Source: Sediminicola sp035798135 (GTDB taxonomy: Bacteria; Bacteroidota; Bacteroidia; Flavobacteriales; Flavobacteriaceae). From it: 64,000 bases of DNA. The translations under genes were made by a program, and so were the position numbers. Below are positions 18,357 through 27,384 of this stretch, in pieces; the stretch's first letter is position 1; each line of letters opens with the position of its first letter. The notes beneath the pieces were generated by a model, which saw only the letters and a program-made list of their open reading frames with translations, did no database searches and was not told the DNA's origin. The stretch is from contig JAPFBR010000004.1 of assembly GCA_035798135.1 (NCBI GenBank), forward strand, positions 204,131 to 268,130, in the 5' to 3' direction.

Positions 18357-19511
18357 ATGAACTATTTTTCTTCCGATTTTAAACTGGGTATCCTTGGAGG
18401 TGGCCAACTAGGAAAAATGATGCTTTACGAGACCCGTAAGTTCGATATACATACCAAGGTTCTGGATCCTTCGGACCAAGCTCCCTGTAAGCTATCCTGT
18501 AATGAATTTCAGCAGGGTGACTTGATGGATTACGATACAGTTTACAATTTTGGAAAAAAAGTAGATGTACTAACTATTGAGATCGAGAATATCAACTTGG
18601 ATGCGCTGGAGAAGTTGGAAAATGAGGGCATCAAGGTGTACCCCCCTTCACAAACACTGCGCACCATACAAAACAAGGCCCAACAGAAGCTTTTTTATGT
18701 AGATCACGACATCCCTACGGCCCCATTCAACAGATTTGCCTATACCAGCGAAATAGAGGACAGCGTGAGCAATGGAGGATTGAAATTCCCATTTGTATGG
18801 AAATGCACCCAATTCGGATATGATGGCCAAGGTGTAAAAGTGGTTAGAAGTTTAAAAGACCTGGACGGACTGCCCAATGTGGAGTGCATAACGGAGGATA
18901 TGATTCCCTTTAAAAATGAACTAGCCGTTATAGTGGTAAGAAACCCCAGTGGACAAGTGGTCACCTACCCAGTGGTGGAAATGGAATTCCACCCAGAGGC
19001 CAACCAAGTGGAATATGTGATATGTCCTGCAAGAATTGATGATAAGGTAGCAGAGAAAGCAAAGGCAATAGCTTTAAAAGTTTCAGATAAAATGAAACAT
19101 ATTGGCGTCTTGGCGGTGGAAATGTTTCAAACCAAAGACGATCAAATCCTAGTGAACGAAGTAGCTCCAAGACCCCACAATAGCGGACATTACAGTATTG
19201 AAGCCAGTTATACAAACCAATTTGAACAACACATACGAGCTATTTTGGATCTTCCCCTGGGAAATACAGAGAGCAAAGTAGCCGGCATTATGGTGAATTT
19301 GGTAGGGGCAGAAGGATATACAGGAAATGTGATCTATGACAACATTGAAGAAATCCTTAAAATGGAAGGGGTAACCCCACATATTTATGGAAAAAAACAA
19401 ACGCGTCCCTTTAGAAAAATGGGACACGTCACCATAGTGAACAATGATATTGAAGAGGCAAGAAAAATTGCCGAACAAGTAAAGCAGACCATCAAGGTAA
19501 TCAGTGAATAA
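18357..19511 (+). CDS. purK: 5-(carboxyamino)imidazole ribonucleotide synthase
   Basis: The 384-residue ATP-grasp enzyme carboxylates AIR to N5-CAIR in purine synthesis. The N-terminal LGILGGGQLGKMM is the PurK signature, FVWKCTQFGYDGQGVKV is the ATP-grasp loop, and VNEVAPRPHNSGHYSIEA is the C-terminal family motif. Length is normal. The stop is 15 bases before the purE start, so the two form the usual two-step unit. It is divergent from the hpt-adk-obg unit, placing de novo synthesis and salvage of purines back to back. Confidence 0.97.
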   Translation: MNYFSSDFKLGILGGGQLGKMMLYETRKFDIHTKVLDPSDQAPCKLSCNEFQQGDLMDYDTVYNFGKKVDVLTIEIENINLDALEKLENEGIKVYPPSQTLRTIQNKAQQKLFYVDHDIPTAPFNRFAYTSEIEDSVSNGGLKFPFVWKCTQFGYDGQGVKVVRSLKDLDGLPNVECITEDMIPFKNELAVIVVRNPSGQVVTYPVVEMEFHPEANQVEYVICPARIDDKVAEKAKAIALKVSDKMKHIGVLAVEMFQTKDDQILVNEVAPRPHNSGHYSIEASYTNQFEQHIRAILDLPLGNTESKVAGIMVNLVGAEGYTGNVIYDNIEEILKMEGVTPHIYGKKQTRPFRKMGHVTIVNNDIEEARKIAEQVKQTIKVISE

Positions 19512-19526
19512 GTAAACTATACAATT

Positions 19527-20015
19527 ATGAGCAAAGTGGCAGTGGTTATGGGAAGCACAAGTGATCTTCCCGTTATGCAGGAAGCAGTGGATATTTTAAA
19601 AGGCTTTGATATTGAGGTTGATGTGGACATCATTTCTGCACATCGTACTCCTGAAAAATTATTTGACTTTAGTATGAACGCCCACAAAAATGGCTATACT
19701 GTTATCATCGCAGGTGCTGGTGGTGCCGCACACTTACCGGGTATGGTCGCCTCCATGTCACCCTTGCCTGTTATAGGTGTACCCGTAAAGAGCAGCAATT
19801 CCATTGATGGATGGGATTCCATTCTGTCCATCCTACAAATGCCTGGAGGGGTCCCGGTTGCTACCGTAGCTCTAAACGGCGCCAAAAATGCAGGAATCCT
19901 TGCTGCCCAAATCATTGGGAGCCATGATAAATGTGTCTTGGACAAAATTATTTTATACAAAGAAGGCTTAAAACTAAAAGTAATCCAGGGCGCTGAGGAG
20001 GTCCGAAAAAAATAA
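19527..20015 (+). CDS. purE: N5-carboxyaminoimidazole ribonucleotide mutase
   Basis: The 162-residue protein is the class I PurE mutase that converts N5-CAIR (the PurK product) to CAIR. The start KVAVVMGSTSDLPVMQ, the active-site stretch IISAHRTPEKLF (His) and AGAGGAAHLPGMVASMSPLPVIGVPV are diagnostic. The C-terminus (PVATVALNGAKNAGILAAQI) is complete. It follows purK by 15 bases. Confidence 0.97.
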   Translation: MSKVAVVMGSTSDLPVMQEAVDILKGFDIEVDVDIISAHRTPEKLFDFSMNAHKNGYTVIIAGAGGAAHLPGMVASMSPLPVIGVPVKSSNSIDGWDSILSILQMPGGVPVATVALNGAKNAGILAAQIIGSHDKCVLDKIILYKEGLKLKVIQGAEEVRKK

Positions 20016-20122
20016 TATTAGTTGGGCAATGGTCGAAAAGTCATTTGATGTATTTCCAATGAATAACGCCTAGCCCCTTTTGACAGCTTACGCCCTAATT
20101 TATAATTGAACTAAAAAGTACT

Positions 20123-22141
20123 ATGAACAACCCTTTATTGAAACCCTTCGATACCGCACCTTTTTCCCAGCTAAAAAACGAGCATTTTAAACCAGCTTTC
20201 CTAGAGGCTATAGCCCAGGCAAGAAAAGAAATAGAGGATATCGCAGATGCAACTTCAACTCCTACTTTTGAAAACACCATTGCGGCCTTAGATTTTGCGG
20301 GACAACAATTGGATCGTGTATCAAGTGTATTTTTCAATTTAAATTCGGCTGAGACCAATCCTGAAATCCAAAAAATAGCCCAGGAAGTATCCCCCCTTCT
20401 TTCAGAATTCAGCAATGATATTATGCTCAATGAACGTCTTTTTAAAAGGGTAAAGACCGTTTTTGAACAAAAAGATGAGTTGGACCTCACCAAGGAGGAA
20501 CAAACTTTATTGGACAAAAAATATAAAAGTTTTAGTAGAAACGGCGCCAATTTACCTGAGGATAAAAAGAAGAGACTACGAGAAATTGATGCCGATCTTT
20601 CTAAGTTAAAACTACAATTTGGAGAAAACGTCCTCGCCGAAACCAATAATTACGAGCTGCACCTTACCGATGAGACTGACTTGGATGGGCTTCCAGAAGG
20701 TGAGAAGGAGGCAGCCGAACAGTTGGCGAAATCCAAAGACAAAGTAGGCTGGTTGATTTCCTTGGATTACCCCAGCTATATCCCATTTATGAAATATGCC
20801 AAAAACAGGAACTTGAGAAAGACACTTTCCATAGCATTTGGCAGTAAAGGTTTTCATAACGACGAGCTGGATAACCAAGAAAATATAATCAACATCGCCA
20901 GGCTCCGCTATGAACGCGCCTATTTATTGGGATATAAGTCCCATGCCCATTTTGTTCTTGAGGAGAGAATGGCAGAAACCCCGGATAAGGTTCATGAGTT
21001 CCTGAACGCACTCTTGGAGAAGGCCAAGCCCGCCGCAGAAAGAGAATTTAAGGAATTGGAGACATTTGCCAAGGAGTTGGACCATATTGACCGTTTGGAA
21101 AAATGGGACGGCGCCTATTATTCCGAAAAATTAAAGCAGAAATTGTTCAATTTGGACGATGAGAAACTGAAGCCTTATTTCAAATTGGAAAACGTCATTG
21201 CTGGAGTTTTTAAGGTGGCAGAAAAGTTATATGGATTGCAATTTGAAGAAGTCTTTGATATTGACAAGTATCACGAGGATGTGAAGATCTATCGCGTATG
21301 CGATGAACAGAAAAACCTGGTCTCCCTATTTTATGCAGACTTCCACCCTAGATCGGGAAAACGTGGTGGCGCTTGGATGACTTCCTTTAAATCGCAATAT
21401 GTAGAAAATGGCGTAAATGTACGACCACACATTTCCAATGTGTGCAATTTCACCAAACCAACCACCAGCAAGCCTTCCTTACTGACCTTTAATGAAGTGA
21501 CCACCCTGTTCCATGAGTTCGGACACGGCCTGCACGGTATGTTGGCAGATACAGTGTACCCAGGATTATCAGGCACCTCGGTCTATTGGGATTTTGTGGA
21601 ATTACCAAGCCAGATATTGGAGAATTGGTGCTATGAAAAAGAAGCTTTGGAACTGTTTGCAACCCACTACAAGACTGGGGATATGATTCCCATGGACATA
21701 GTAGAAAAAATTAAGGAATCTTCAACCTTCCAGGAAGGGATGGCCACCCTGCGCCAATTGAGCTTTGCCCTTTTGGACATGTCCTGGCACGGCACAGATC
21801 CTACCAATATCACTGATGTAAAGGCACAGGAAAAAGAGGCATTCAGGGATACCGACCTATTTCCAGATTTGCCCGAGACTTGTATGAGCGCGTCATTCGC
21901 CCATATTTTTCAAGGAGGATATTCCTCTGGTTACTACAGCTACAAATGGGCTGAAGTACTTGATGCCGACGCCTTCGCATATTTTAAGGAAAAAGGTATT
22001 TTCAACAAGGAAGTGGCTACCAAATTCAAAGATAATATACTATCCAAGGGAGGAACTGAAAACCCAATGGACCTTTATAAAAAGTTTAGGGGTGCAGAAC
22101 CAAAAATAGAGCCCCTATTGGAAAGGGCTGGATTAATATAA
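20123..22141 (+). CDS. M3-family oligopeptidase (peptidyl-dipeptidase Dcp / oligopeptidase A type)
   Basis: The 672-residue zinc peptidase has no signal peptide and is probably cytoplasmic, degrading short peptides. The N-terminal PFDTAPFSQLKNEHFKPAF is typical of the OpdA/Dcp branch of M3. The zinc site is LFHEFGHGLHGM with His464, Glu465 and His468, and the third ligand comes from the downstream helix. GYSSGYYSYKWAEVLDADAF near residue 600 is the family's substrate-binding loop. Length matches the family. It lies 107 bases after purE without obvious functional connection. Confidence 0.92.
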   Translation: MNNPLLKPFDTAPFSQLKNEHFKPAFLEAIAQARKEIEDIADATSTPTFENTIAALDFAGQQLDRVSSVFFNLNSAETNPEIQKIAQEVSPLLSEFSNDIMLNERLFKRVKTVFEQKDELDLTKEEQTLLDKKYKSFSRNGANLPEDKKKRLREIDADLSKLKLQFGENVLAETNNYELHLTDETDLDGLPEGEKEAAEQLAKSKDKVGWLISLDYPSYIPFMKYAKNRNLRKTLSIAFGSKGFHNDELDNQENIINIARLRYERAYLLGYKSHAHFVLEERMAETPDKVHEFLNALLEKAKPAAEREFKELETFAKELDHIDRLEKWDGAYYSEKLKQKLFNLDDEKLKPYFKLENVIAGVFKVAEKLYGLQFEEVFDIDKYHEDVKIYRVCDEQKNLVSLFYADFHPRSGKRGGAWMTSFKSQYVENGVNVRPHISNVCNFTKPTTSKPSLLTFNEVTTLFHEFGHGLHGMLADTVYPGLSGTSVYWDFVELPSQILENWCYEKEALELFATHYKTGDMIPMDIVEKIKESSTFQEGMATLRQLSFALLDMSWHGTDPTNITDVKAQEKEAFRDTDLFPDLPETCMSASFAHIFQGGYSSGYYSYKWAEVLDADAFAYFKEKGIFNKEVATKFKDNILSKGGTENPMDLYKKFRGAEPKIEPLLERAGLI

Positions 22142-22152
22142 AACACAAGTAC

Positions 22153-22182
22153 CCTGTGAGACTTTAAAATCTTGCAGGTTTT
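22153..22182 (+). terminator. Probable terminator after the M3 peptidase gene
   Basis: A 9-bp stem including G-T pairs (CCTGTGAGA / TCTTGCAGG) with an 8-base AT loop is followed by TTTTG. It is weaker than the other terminators here. Similar CCTG...CAGG hairpins recur in flavobacterial genomes. Confidence 0.5.
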
Positions 22183-22213
22183 GCATCTGTTTGTTAAGAT
22201 GCTAATTAAGGGA

Positions 22214-22567
22214 TCAATTCTTCTTTAAATAGGCATCGTAACCCCCGGAAAGGTTGGTCACATCACTATACCCATTTGCCAACAACCATTCGGCTGCCTT
22301 TAAACTACGGCCACCAACCTTGCAGTACACATAGACAGGTTGGTCTTTGGAAATAGCTTCAAACTGCTTGGCAAAAGTATCCCCTAACCAATTGATATTC
22401 TCGGCATTCTTTAAATGGCCACTATTAAATTCGCCAGGCGTACGAACATCCACCAAAATACCCTGTTGCATATGCCCTTCGGTATAAGTGGTAATAGGTT
22501 TAGTCTTCATTTGGGCCATTCCCAATTGAACAATTGCAAATAAAAGAAGAGATAAAATGGTTTTCAT
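22214..22567 (-). CDS. Exported rhodanese-like protein
   Basis: The start at 22567 gives 117 residues with a Sec signal peptide (MKTILSLLLFAIVQLGMAQ). A longer frame would need a TTG start and would spoil the signal. The mature part is one rhodanese domain: ILVDVRTPGEFNSGHLKNA, then the active-site loop VYCKVGGRS with the catalytic Cys. Such periplasmic single-domain rhodaneses handle sulfane sulfur or act as small redox proteins; the substrate is unknown. It is divergent from the sigma-factor gene. Confidence 0.88.
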   Translation of the reverse strand: MKTILSLLLFAIVQLGMAQMKTKPITTYTEGHMQQGILVDVRTPGEFNSGHLKNAENINWLGDTFAKQFEAISKDQPVYVYCKVGGRSLKAAEWLLANGYSDVTNLSGGYDAYLKKN

Positions 22568-22620
22568 ATTGTAAAGCTGTTTAAACAAACATAATGTTTT
22601 AAGTTCAAAAAAAAATAAAT

Positions 22621-22628
22621 TACATTTG
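22621..22628 (+). promoter_or_regulatory. Promoter -7 motif for the sigma-factor gene
   Basis: TACATTTG is an exact TAnnTTTG match, 18 bases before the ATG at 22647. It implies a leader of roughly 12 bases and argues against translation from the TTG at 22626, which lies inside the motif. Confidence 0.5.
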
Positions 22629-22646
22629 GAAAGAGCAAAAAATGAT

Positions 22647-23201
22647 ATGACAACTCACGTTTTACAGCCCAAAATTTGGGTGGATCAATATGCCGATTAC
22701 CTTTTCAATTATGCTGTTTCCCGCGTAAGCGATGCTGAAATTGCAAAAGATCTGGTACAGGAAACCTTTTTTGCCGGATTGAAATCTGCCAAAAACTATA
22801 AGGGTGACGCTGCAGAGCGCACATGGCTAATAGCCATTTTAAAACGAAAGGTAATTGATCATTATCGCAAGATAAACTCCAATAAGGGAAAAGCAGAAGT
22901 CCGAATGACCTACAACAGCAGCAGTGAAACCGAAGGGGACTGGCTGGAAGAGCAGGTGGCCGATCCTATGAGTGTTCTGGAAAACAGCGATATAGAGAAC
23001 GAAGAACTGGGTACGGCCATACAGGAATGTATTTCCAAATTACCTAAAAAACAATCCCTGGTATTTACCATGAAAACTGTTCAAGGAATGAGCACGGAAG
23101 ATATTTGTAATGAGTTGGATATTAATCCGTCTAATCTTTGGGTGATGATACATAGGGCCAGAACGACCCTTATGGATTGCCTTAATCAAAATTGGTTTTA
23201 A
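22647..23201 (+). CDS. ECF-type RNA polymerase sigma factor
   Basis: The 184-residue sigma-70 family protein has region 2 at about residues 12-75 (YADYLFNYAVSRV, AKDLVQETFFAGLKSAKNY, ERTWLIAILKRKVIDHYRK). An acidic linker follows, then region 4 at about 120-180 (KLPKKQSLVFTMKTVQGMS, LDINPSNLWVMIHRARTTL). Regions 1 and 3 are absent. The ATG at 22647 is preferred over the upstream TTG because the promoter motif overlaps that TTG. The next gene, three bases downstream, encodes a zinc-finger-like partner, so this is a sigma/anti-sigma pair. No membrane sensor follows, and the target genes are not visible. Confidence 0.9.
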   Translation: MTTHVLQPKIWVDQYADYLFNYAVSRVSDAEIAKDLVQETFFAGLKSAKNYKGDAAERTWLIAILKRKVIDHYRKINSNKGKAEVRMTYNSSSETEGDWLEEQVADPMSVLENSDIENEELGTAIQECISKLPKKQSLVFTMKTVQGMSTEDICNELDINPSNLWVMIHRARTTLMDCLNQNWF

Positions 23202-23204
23202 ATT

Positions 23205-23438
23205 ATGATTTCTTGCCAAGAAGCAGCAGTAATATGTAACAAAGCACAATATAAGGAAGCTAAGTTTTTGGAGATCCTAAGACTTAAGTTCCACATTTTA
23301 ATGTGCAAAACTTGCTCTAAATACACCGAAAAGAACACCAAGCTCACATCCCTGTGTAAACAGGCTCATTTAAGAGCCCTATCGGAAAAGGACAAATTGG
23401 AAATGAAGCAAAAGCTAAATCCAAAAAGAGAACATTAG
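23205..23438 (+). CDS. Small ZAS-like putative anti-sigma protein
   Basis: The 77-residue protein starts three bases after the sigma-factor stop. It opens MISCQEAAVICNKAQY and carries HILMCKTC (His31, Cys35, Cys38), which fits the HxxxCxxC core of zinc-binding anti-sigma (ZAS) domains. The C-terminal half is lysine-rich and soluble. There is no transmembrane segment, so a membrane-bound sensor is unlikely; a redox or metal response through the Cys residues is the natural inference. Homologues can be mis-annotated because the gene lies near gcvP. The last 24 bases overlap the convergent membrane-protein gene. Confidence 0.75.
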   Translation: MISCQEAAVICNKAQYKEAKFLEILRLKFHILMCKTCSKYTEKNTKLTSLCKQAHLRALSEKDKLEMKQKLNPKREH

Positions 23439-24239
23439 CAAGAAAATATACCAAAAAATTGGTAGGGCCTCTACCCAAAAAGAGGAGAAATAAGTAGATT
23501 GCCTCCGTTGTGTCAACAACATTAACAGGCCTAGCATAAATAAGCCAACTCCCTTGGACAGGGCATCCAAATTAGAGATATGGTCCTTTAAAAAAAGGAG
23601 CCAAAAAAAAAGAAAAGCCCCAAAGGTGCCTATCATTTTAGTCCTAAAAAAGCCTATTAGTTGGGGCAAGGTCCTTAAATCGGGTTCATCGTAATCCAAA
23701 TCCCTGATCTCAAATGGAATCATCAGGACCAAGACAAAAAGAAATCGCTGCACCCCTTCCACCCACACATCCCAAGAAAGCTCTCCTGAGGCAGCCAGCA
23801 CAGGGAGATGTACCGTAGCCCCAGCCCAAACCACGGCTACCACAACAATTTTGAGCCCCCCAAGACTTCTTAAATTTCTGGCCTTCGGCAAAACAGGAAT
23901 GGCATACAGGGTTGTCAATAAAACCAATACAGAAATGCACTTCCATGCCTCAAAGTTCAAAAACCAGGCATGGTAGATGGCAATAAAAAAAGCTGCAAAA
24001 CTAAATAGCTGAATGTTCTTATAGTAGCTATTGGCAACAAGTAGATATTTTTTGGCCTCAACTCCGTATTTGACAAAGTTATAACCGACTATGGTGCCAA
24101 AAAAAAGAAAGCTGGCCAGGTTCCAATCAAATGAAATATTTAAGATGAGGCTACTTACCATCATCATGGCTAAAACACCAAACGCCACATGAATACTGGC
24201 ATCCAAATAAAAGTCAAAAACTCGCTTAAGCCATTTCAT
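23415..24239 (-). CDS. UbiA-like multi-pass membrane protein
   Basis: The 274-residue protein has about eight hydrophobic helices. Several features recall UbiA prenyltransferases: ARNLRSLGGLKIVVVAVVW in the middle and IPFEIRDLDYDEPDLRTLP, which resembles the second Asp-rich motif (DxxxD). The first Asp-rich motif (NxxxDxxxD) is not there; the equivalent loop reads GTIVGYNFVKYGVE. The enzyme may use a different substrate or may have lost transferase activity. It is alone on the minus strand, its end overlapping the anti-sigma gene by 24 bp, and it is divergent from gcvP. Confidence 0.6.
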   Translation of the reverse strand: MKWLKRVFDFYLDASIHVAFGVLAMMMVSSLILNISFDWNLASFLFFGTIVGYNFVKYGVEAKKYLLVANSYYKNIQLFSFAAFFIAIYHAWFLNFEAWKCISVLVLLTTLYAIPVLPKARNLRSLGGLKIVVVAVVWAGATVHLPVLAASGELSWDVWVEGVQRFLFVLVLMIPFEIRDLDYDEPDLRTLPQLIGFFRTKMIGTFGAFLFFWLLFLKDHISNLDALSKGVGLFMLGLLMLLTQRRQSTYFSSFWVEALPIFWYIFLLMFSFWI

Positions 24240-24309
24240 TGAACAAAACTAAATAAACTGTTTACAAGATTGATTTTTAGTTAAAAACTTTATGTTTTAC
24301 CTAACATTA

Positions 24310-24344
24310 TTTGTCGATTTTGAAATAAGAAATCAGTAATTTTG
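24310..24344 (+). promoter_or_regulatory. Promoter of gcvP
   Basis: TTTG at 24310-24313, a 23-base spacer, and TAATTTTG at 24337-24344 (exact TAnnTTTG match). The ATG at 24380 follows after a leader of about 28 bases. Confidence 0.55.
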
Positions 24345-24379
24345 CACAGCTTTTATATAAGAAAAAAAACGCCCACAAT

Positions 24380-27229
24380 ATGAGGACAGACGTATTTGCA
24401 TTGCGCCATATAGGTATTAGAGAAGAAGACCTTCCGGAAATGCTCAAAACGGTACAAGTAGATAATCTAGAACAATTGATCTATGAGACCATTCCAGATG
24501 ATATTAGGTTAAAAAAGCCATTAGATCTCCCGATGGCCATGAGCGAACATGAATTTCTTAACCATCTTCAAAAACTTTCTGAAAAAAATAAAGTTTTTAA
24601 GTCGTACATCGGACTTGGTTACCATGAGAGCCTTACCCCGTCCCCGATTAAGAGAAACGTACTTGAGAATCCAGGATGGTATACGGCCTATACCCCATAT
24701 CAAGCTGAAATTGCCCAAGGTCGTTTAGAAGCTTTGTTGAATTTCCAAACCATGATTTGTGACCTTACGGGAATGGAATTGGCCAACGCATCCCTATTGG
24801 ATGAAAGCACTTCTGCAGCCGAGGCTATGACCATGCTTTACGAAGTGAGGAGCAGGGACCAGAAAAAGAAGAATATCGTTAAATTCTTTGTTTCGGAAGA
24901 AGTACTGCCACAGACTATATCCCTTTTAAAAACCAGAGCTATCCCATTAGGCATAGAATTGGTCATTGGTGACCACACTACTTTTGATCACAGCGCTGAC
25001 TTCTACGGGACATTATTACAATACCCAGGCAAATACGGACAAGTTAACGATTATGCCTCTTTTGTAGCAAAAGCCAAGGCAAACGATATTAAGGTAGCAG
25101 TTGCTGCAGATATCCTAAGTTTGGTGTTATTGACCCCTCCAGGAGAATTTGGGGCTGATGTTGTTGTGGGTACCACCCAACGATTTGGCATACCATTGGG
25201 GTATGGAGGACCACACGCTGCATTTTTCGCCACTAAAGAAGAATTCAAAAGAAGTATTCCAGGACGTATCATCGGGGTAACCAAAGATACCGATGGCAAA
25301 CCAGCCCTACGAATGGCACTACAGACCAGGGAGCAACATATAAAAAGGGATAAAGCCACTTCCAACATATGTACAGCCCAAGTATTACTGGCCGTAATGG
25401 CGGGTATGTATGCAGTTTACCATGGCCCCAAAGGATTAAAATATATTGCGGACAAGGTACATTCATCTACCGCTACCTTGGCAGATGCTTTGGAAAAAAT
25501 GGGCTTGATCCAGACCAATAGTTCCTTTTTCGATACCATTACAGTTAAGGCCGATGCAAAATTGGTAAGGCCGGAAGCCGAGAAAAATGAAGTGAATTTC
25601 TTTTATCCCGATGCCAATACCGTAAGCATTGCCCTTAATGAAGCTACTTCATTAAAAGATTTGAAGCAAATCATTGATATTTTTGCCAAGGCACTTTCTA
25701 AAGAAAGTACAAAAATCGATAGCCTATTAAGTAAGATGGTTATTACGGGGTCCGTAAAACGTACCTCTACTTTCCTGGAAAATGCCGTTTTCAACTCCTA
25801 TCATTCCGAAACCCAGTTGATGCGTTATATTAAAAAATTGGAACGTAAGGATTTGGCGTTGAACCATTCTATGATTTCCCTCGGTTCTTGTACCATGAAA
25901 TTGAACGCAGCATCGGAAATGCTTCCCTTAAGTACACCTCAATGGGGAAATATACATCCCTTTGTCCCTATTGAACAGGCAGAAGGATATCAAATTATGC
26001 TTAAGGAGCTGGAACAGGCTTTGAATGTAATTACCGGATTTGCCGGAACATCTTTACAACCTAATTCTGGTGCCCAAGGTGAATATGCAGGTTTAATGGC
26101 CATTAGGGCCTTTCACGAGTCCAATAGCGACCACCACAGAAATATTTGTCTGATCCCTGCGTCTGCCCATGGCACCAACCCTGCCTCTGCAGTGATGGCC
26201 GGAATGAAAGTTGTTGTTACAAAAACTGATGAGAAGGGCAATATTGATGTTGCAGACCTAGAAGCTAAAGTAGCACAGCATAGAGATAATTTAGCCGCAT
26301 TAATGGTCACATATCCATCTACCCATGGGGTATTTGAATCTTCCATTAAATATATCACAAAACTAATCCATGACAATGGTGGACAGGTCTATATGGACGG
26401 CGCCAATATGAACGCCCAAGTTGGACTTACCAACCCAGCTGCCATTGGCGCAGATGTATGCCACTTAAACCTCCATAAAACATTTGCTATCCCACATGGT
26501 GGTGGTGGACCAGGAGTTGGACCTATTTGTGTTGCAGAACAATTGGTTCCATTTTTACCCGGAAACCCATTGATAACAACAGGAGGAGAAAAAGCCATTA
26601 CGGCTATATCTGGAGCACCTTGGGGAAGCTCATTAGTCTGTTTGATATCCTATGGCTACATTAAGATGTTGGGAGAAAAAGGTCTTACTCATTCCACTAA
26701 AATTGCCATCTTAAACGCTAATTATATCAAAAATAGACTCAGTGGCAAGTTCGATGTGCTCTATTCAGGAGAGATGGGGCGTGCGGCCCATGAAATGATC
26801 ATTGATTGTAGGCCTTTCAAGGAAAATGGAATTGAAGTGACGGATATCGCAAAACGACTGATGGACTACGGTTTCCATTCCCCTACAGTATCCTTTCCTG
26901 TTGCAGGAACCATGATGATTGAACCTACTGAAAGTGAAGGGTTATCAGAATTGAACCGTTTTTGTGACGCCATGCATTCAATTAGGGCAGAAATAGATGA
27001 AGCTACCTTGGAAAATAGTGATAACGTATTAAAAAACGCACCACACACTTTAGACATGGTGACCAGTGATAATTGGGAATTTCCATATAGCAGACATAAA
27101 GCGGCATTTCCCTTGCCTTATGTTTCAGATAATAAATTCTGGCCAAGTATTAGAAGGGTGGATGAAGCGTATGGAGACCGTAATTTAATGTGCACCTGCG
27201 CACCAATTGAAGCATACGCAGAAGCGTAA
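24380..27229 (+). CDS. gcvP: Glycine dehydrogenase (decarboxylating), P protein of glycine cleavage
   Basis: The 949-residue protein is the single-chain P protein, which decarboxylates glycine and passes the aminomethyl group to the lipoyl H protein. The N-terminal half begins FALRHIGIREEDLPEML and includes SYIGLGYHESLTP. The C-terminal half contains the PLP site LNLHKTFAIPHGGGGPGVG with Lys700 as the Schiff-base residue, and SLGSCTMKLNAASEM. Length is full. It is monocistronic, bounded by its own promoter and the terminator at 27257-27285. The gcvT and gcvH genes are not in this window, as is common in flavobacteria. Confidence 0.97.
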   Translation: MRTDVFALRHIGIREEDLPEMLKTVQVDNLEQLIYETIPDDIRLKKPLDLPMAMSEHEFLNHLQKLSEKNKVFKSYIGLGYHESLTPSPIKRNVLENPGWYTAYTPYQAEIAQGRLEALLNFQTMICDLTGMELANASLLDESTSAAEAMTMLYEVRSRDQKKKNIVKFFVSEEVLPQTISLLKTRAIPLGIELVIGDHTTFDHSADFYGTLLQYPGKYGQVNDYASFVAKAKANDIKVAVAADILSLVLLTPPGEFGADVVVGTTQRFGIPLGYGGPHAAFFATKEEFKRSIPGRIIGVTKDTDGKPALRMALQTREQHIKRDKATSNICTAQVLLAVMAGMYAVYHGPKGLKYIADKVHSSTATLADALEKMGLIQTNSSFFDTITVKADAKLVRPEAEKNEVNFFYPDANTVSIALNEATSLKDLKQIIDIFAKALSKESTKIDSLLSKMVITGSVKRTSTFLENAVFNSYHSETQLMRYIKKLERKDLALNHSMISLGSCTMKLNAASEMLPLSTPQWGNIHPFVPIEQAEGYQIMLKELEQALNVITGFAGTSLQPNSGAQGEYAGLMAIRAFHESNSDHHRNICLIPASAHGTNPASAVMAGMKVVVTKTDEKGNIDVADLEAKVAQHRDNLAALMVTYPSTHGVFESSIKYITKLIHDNGGQVYMDGANMNAQVGLTNPAAIGADVCHLNLHKTFAIPHGGGGPGVGPICVAEQLVPFLPGNPLITTGGEKAITAISGAPWGSSLVCLISYGYIKMLGEKGLTHSTKIAILNANYIKNRLSGKFDVLYSGEMGRAAHEMIIDCRPFKENGIEVTDIAKRLMDYGFHSPTVSFPVAGTMMIEPTESEGLSELNRFCDAMHSIRAEIDEATLENSDNVLKNAPHTLDMVTSDNWEFPYSRHKAAFPLPYVSDNKFWPSIRRVDEAYGDRNLMCTCAPIEAYAEA

Positions 27230-27256
27230 CAATCCCAATAAAACAAATACCTGCGA

Positions 27257-27285
27257 GCCTCCCTTACCATTTAGGGAGGCTTTTT
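27257..27285 (+). terminator. Rho-independent terminator of gcvP
   Basis: An 8-bp stem GCCTCCCT / AGGGAGGC with a short loop is followed by TTTTT, 28 bases after the gcvP stop. Confidence 0.85.
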
Positions 27286-27384
27286 GTTACTGCGTAAATG
27301 GATATCATTTGGAATTGGACATCGTAGACTACCTTATGCATGCATAATATTATTTGTTAATTTGCACTATATTGTACCCATAAA

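Noticed and set aside
20095..20646. 183-codon minus frame over the start of the M3 peptidase gene
   Set aside because: Antisense to a conserved gene; serine- and leucine-rich as expected from reverse-frame translation.
23710..23946. Cys/Gly-rich 78-codon minus frame
   Set aside because: It lies within the UbiA-like gene in another frame on the same strand; the membrane protein is the better supported reading.
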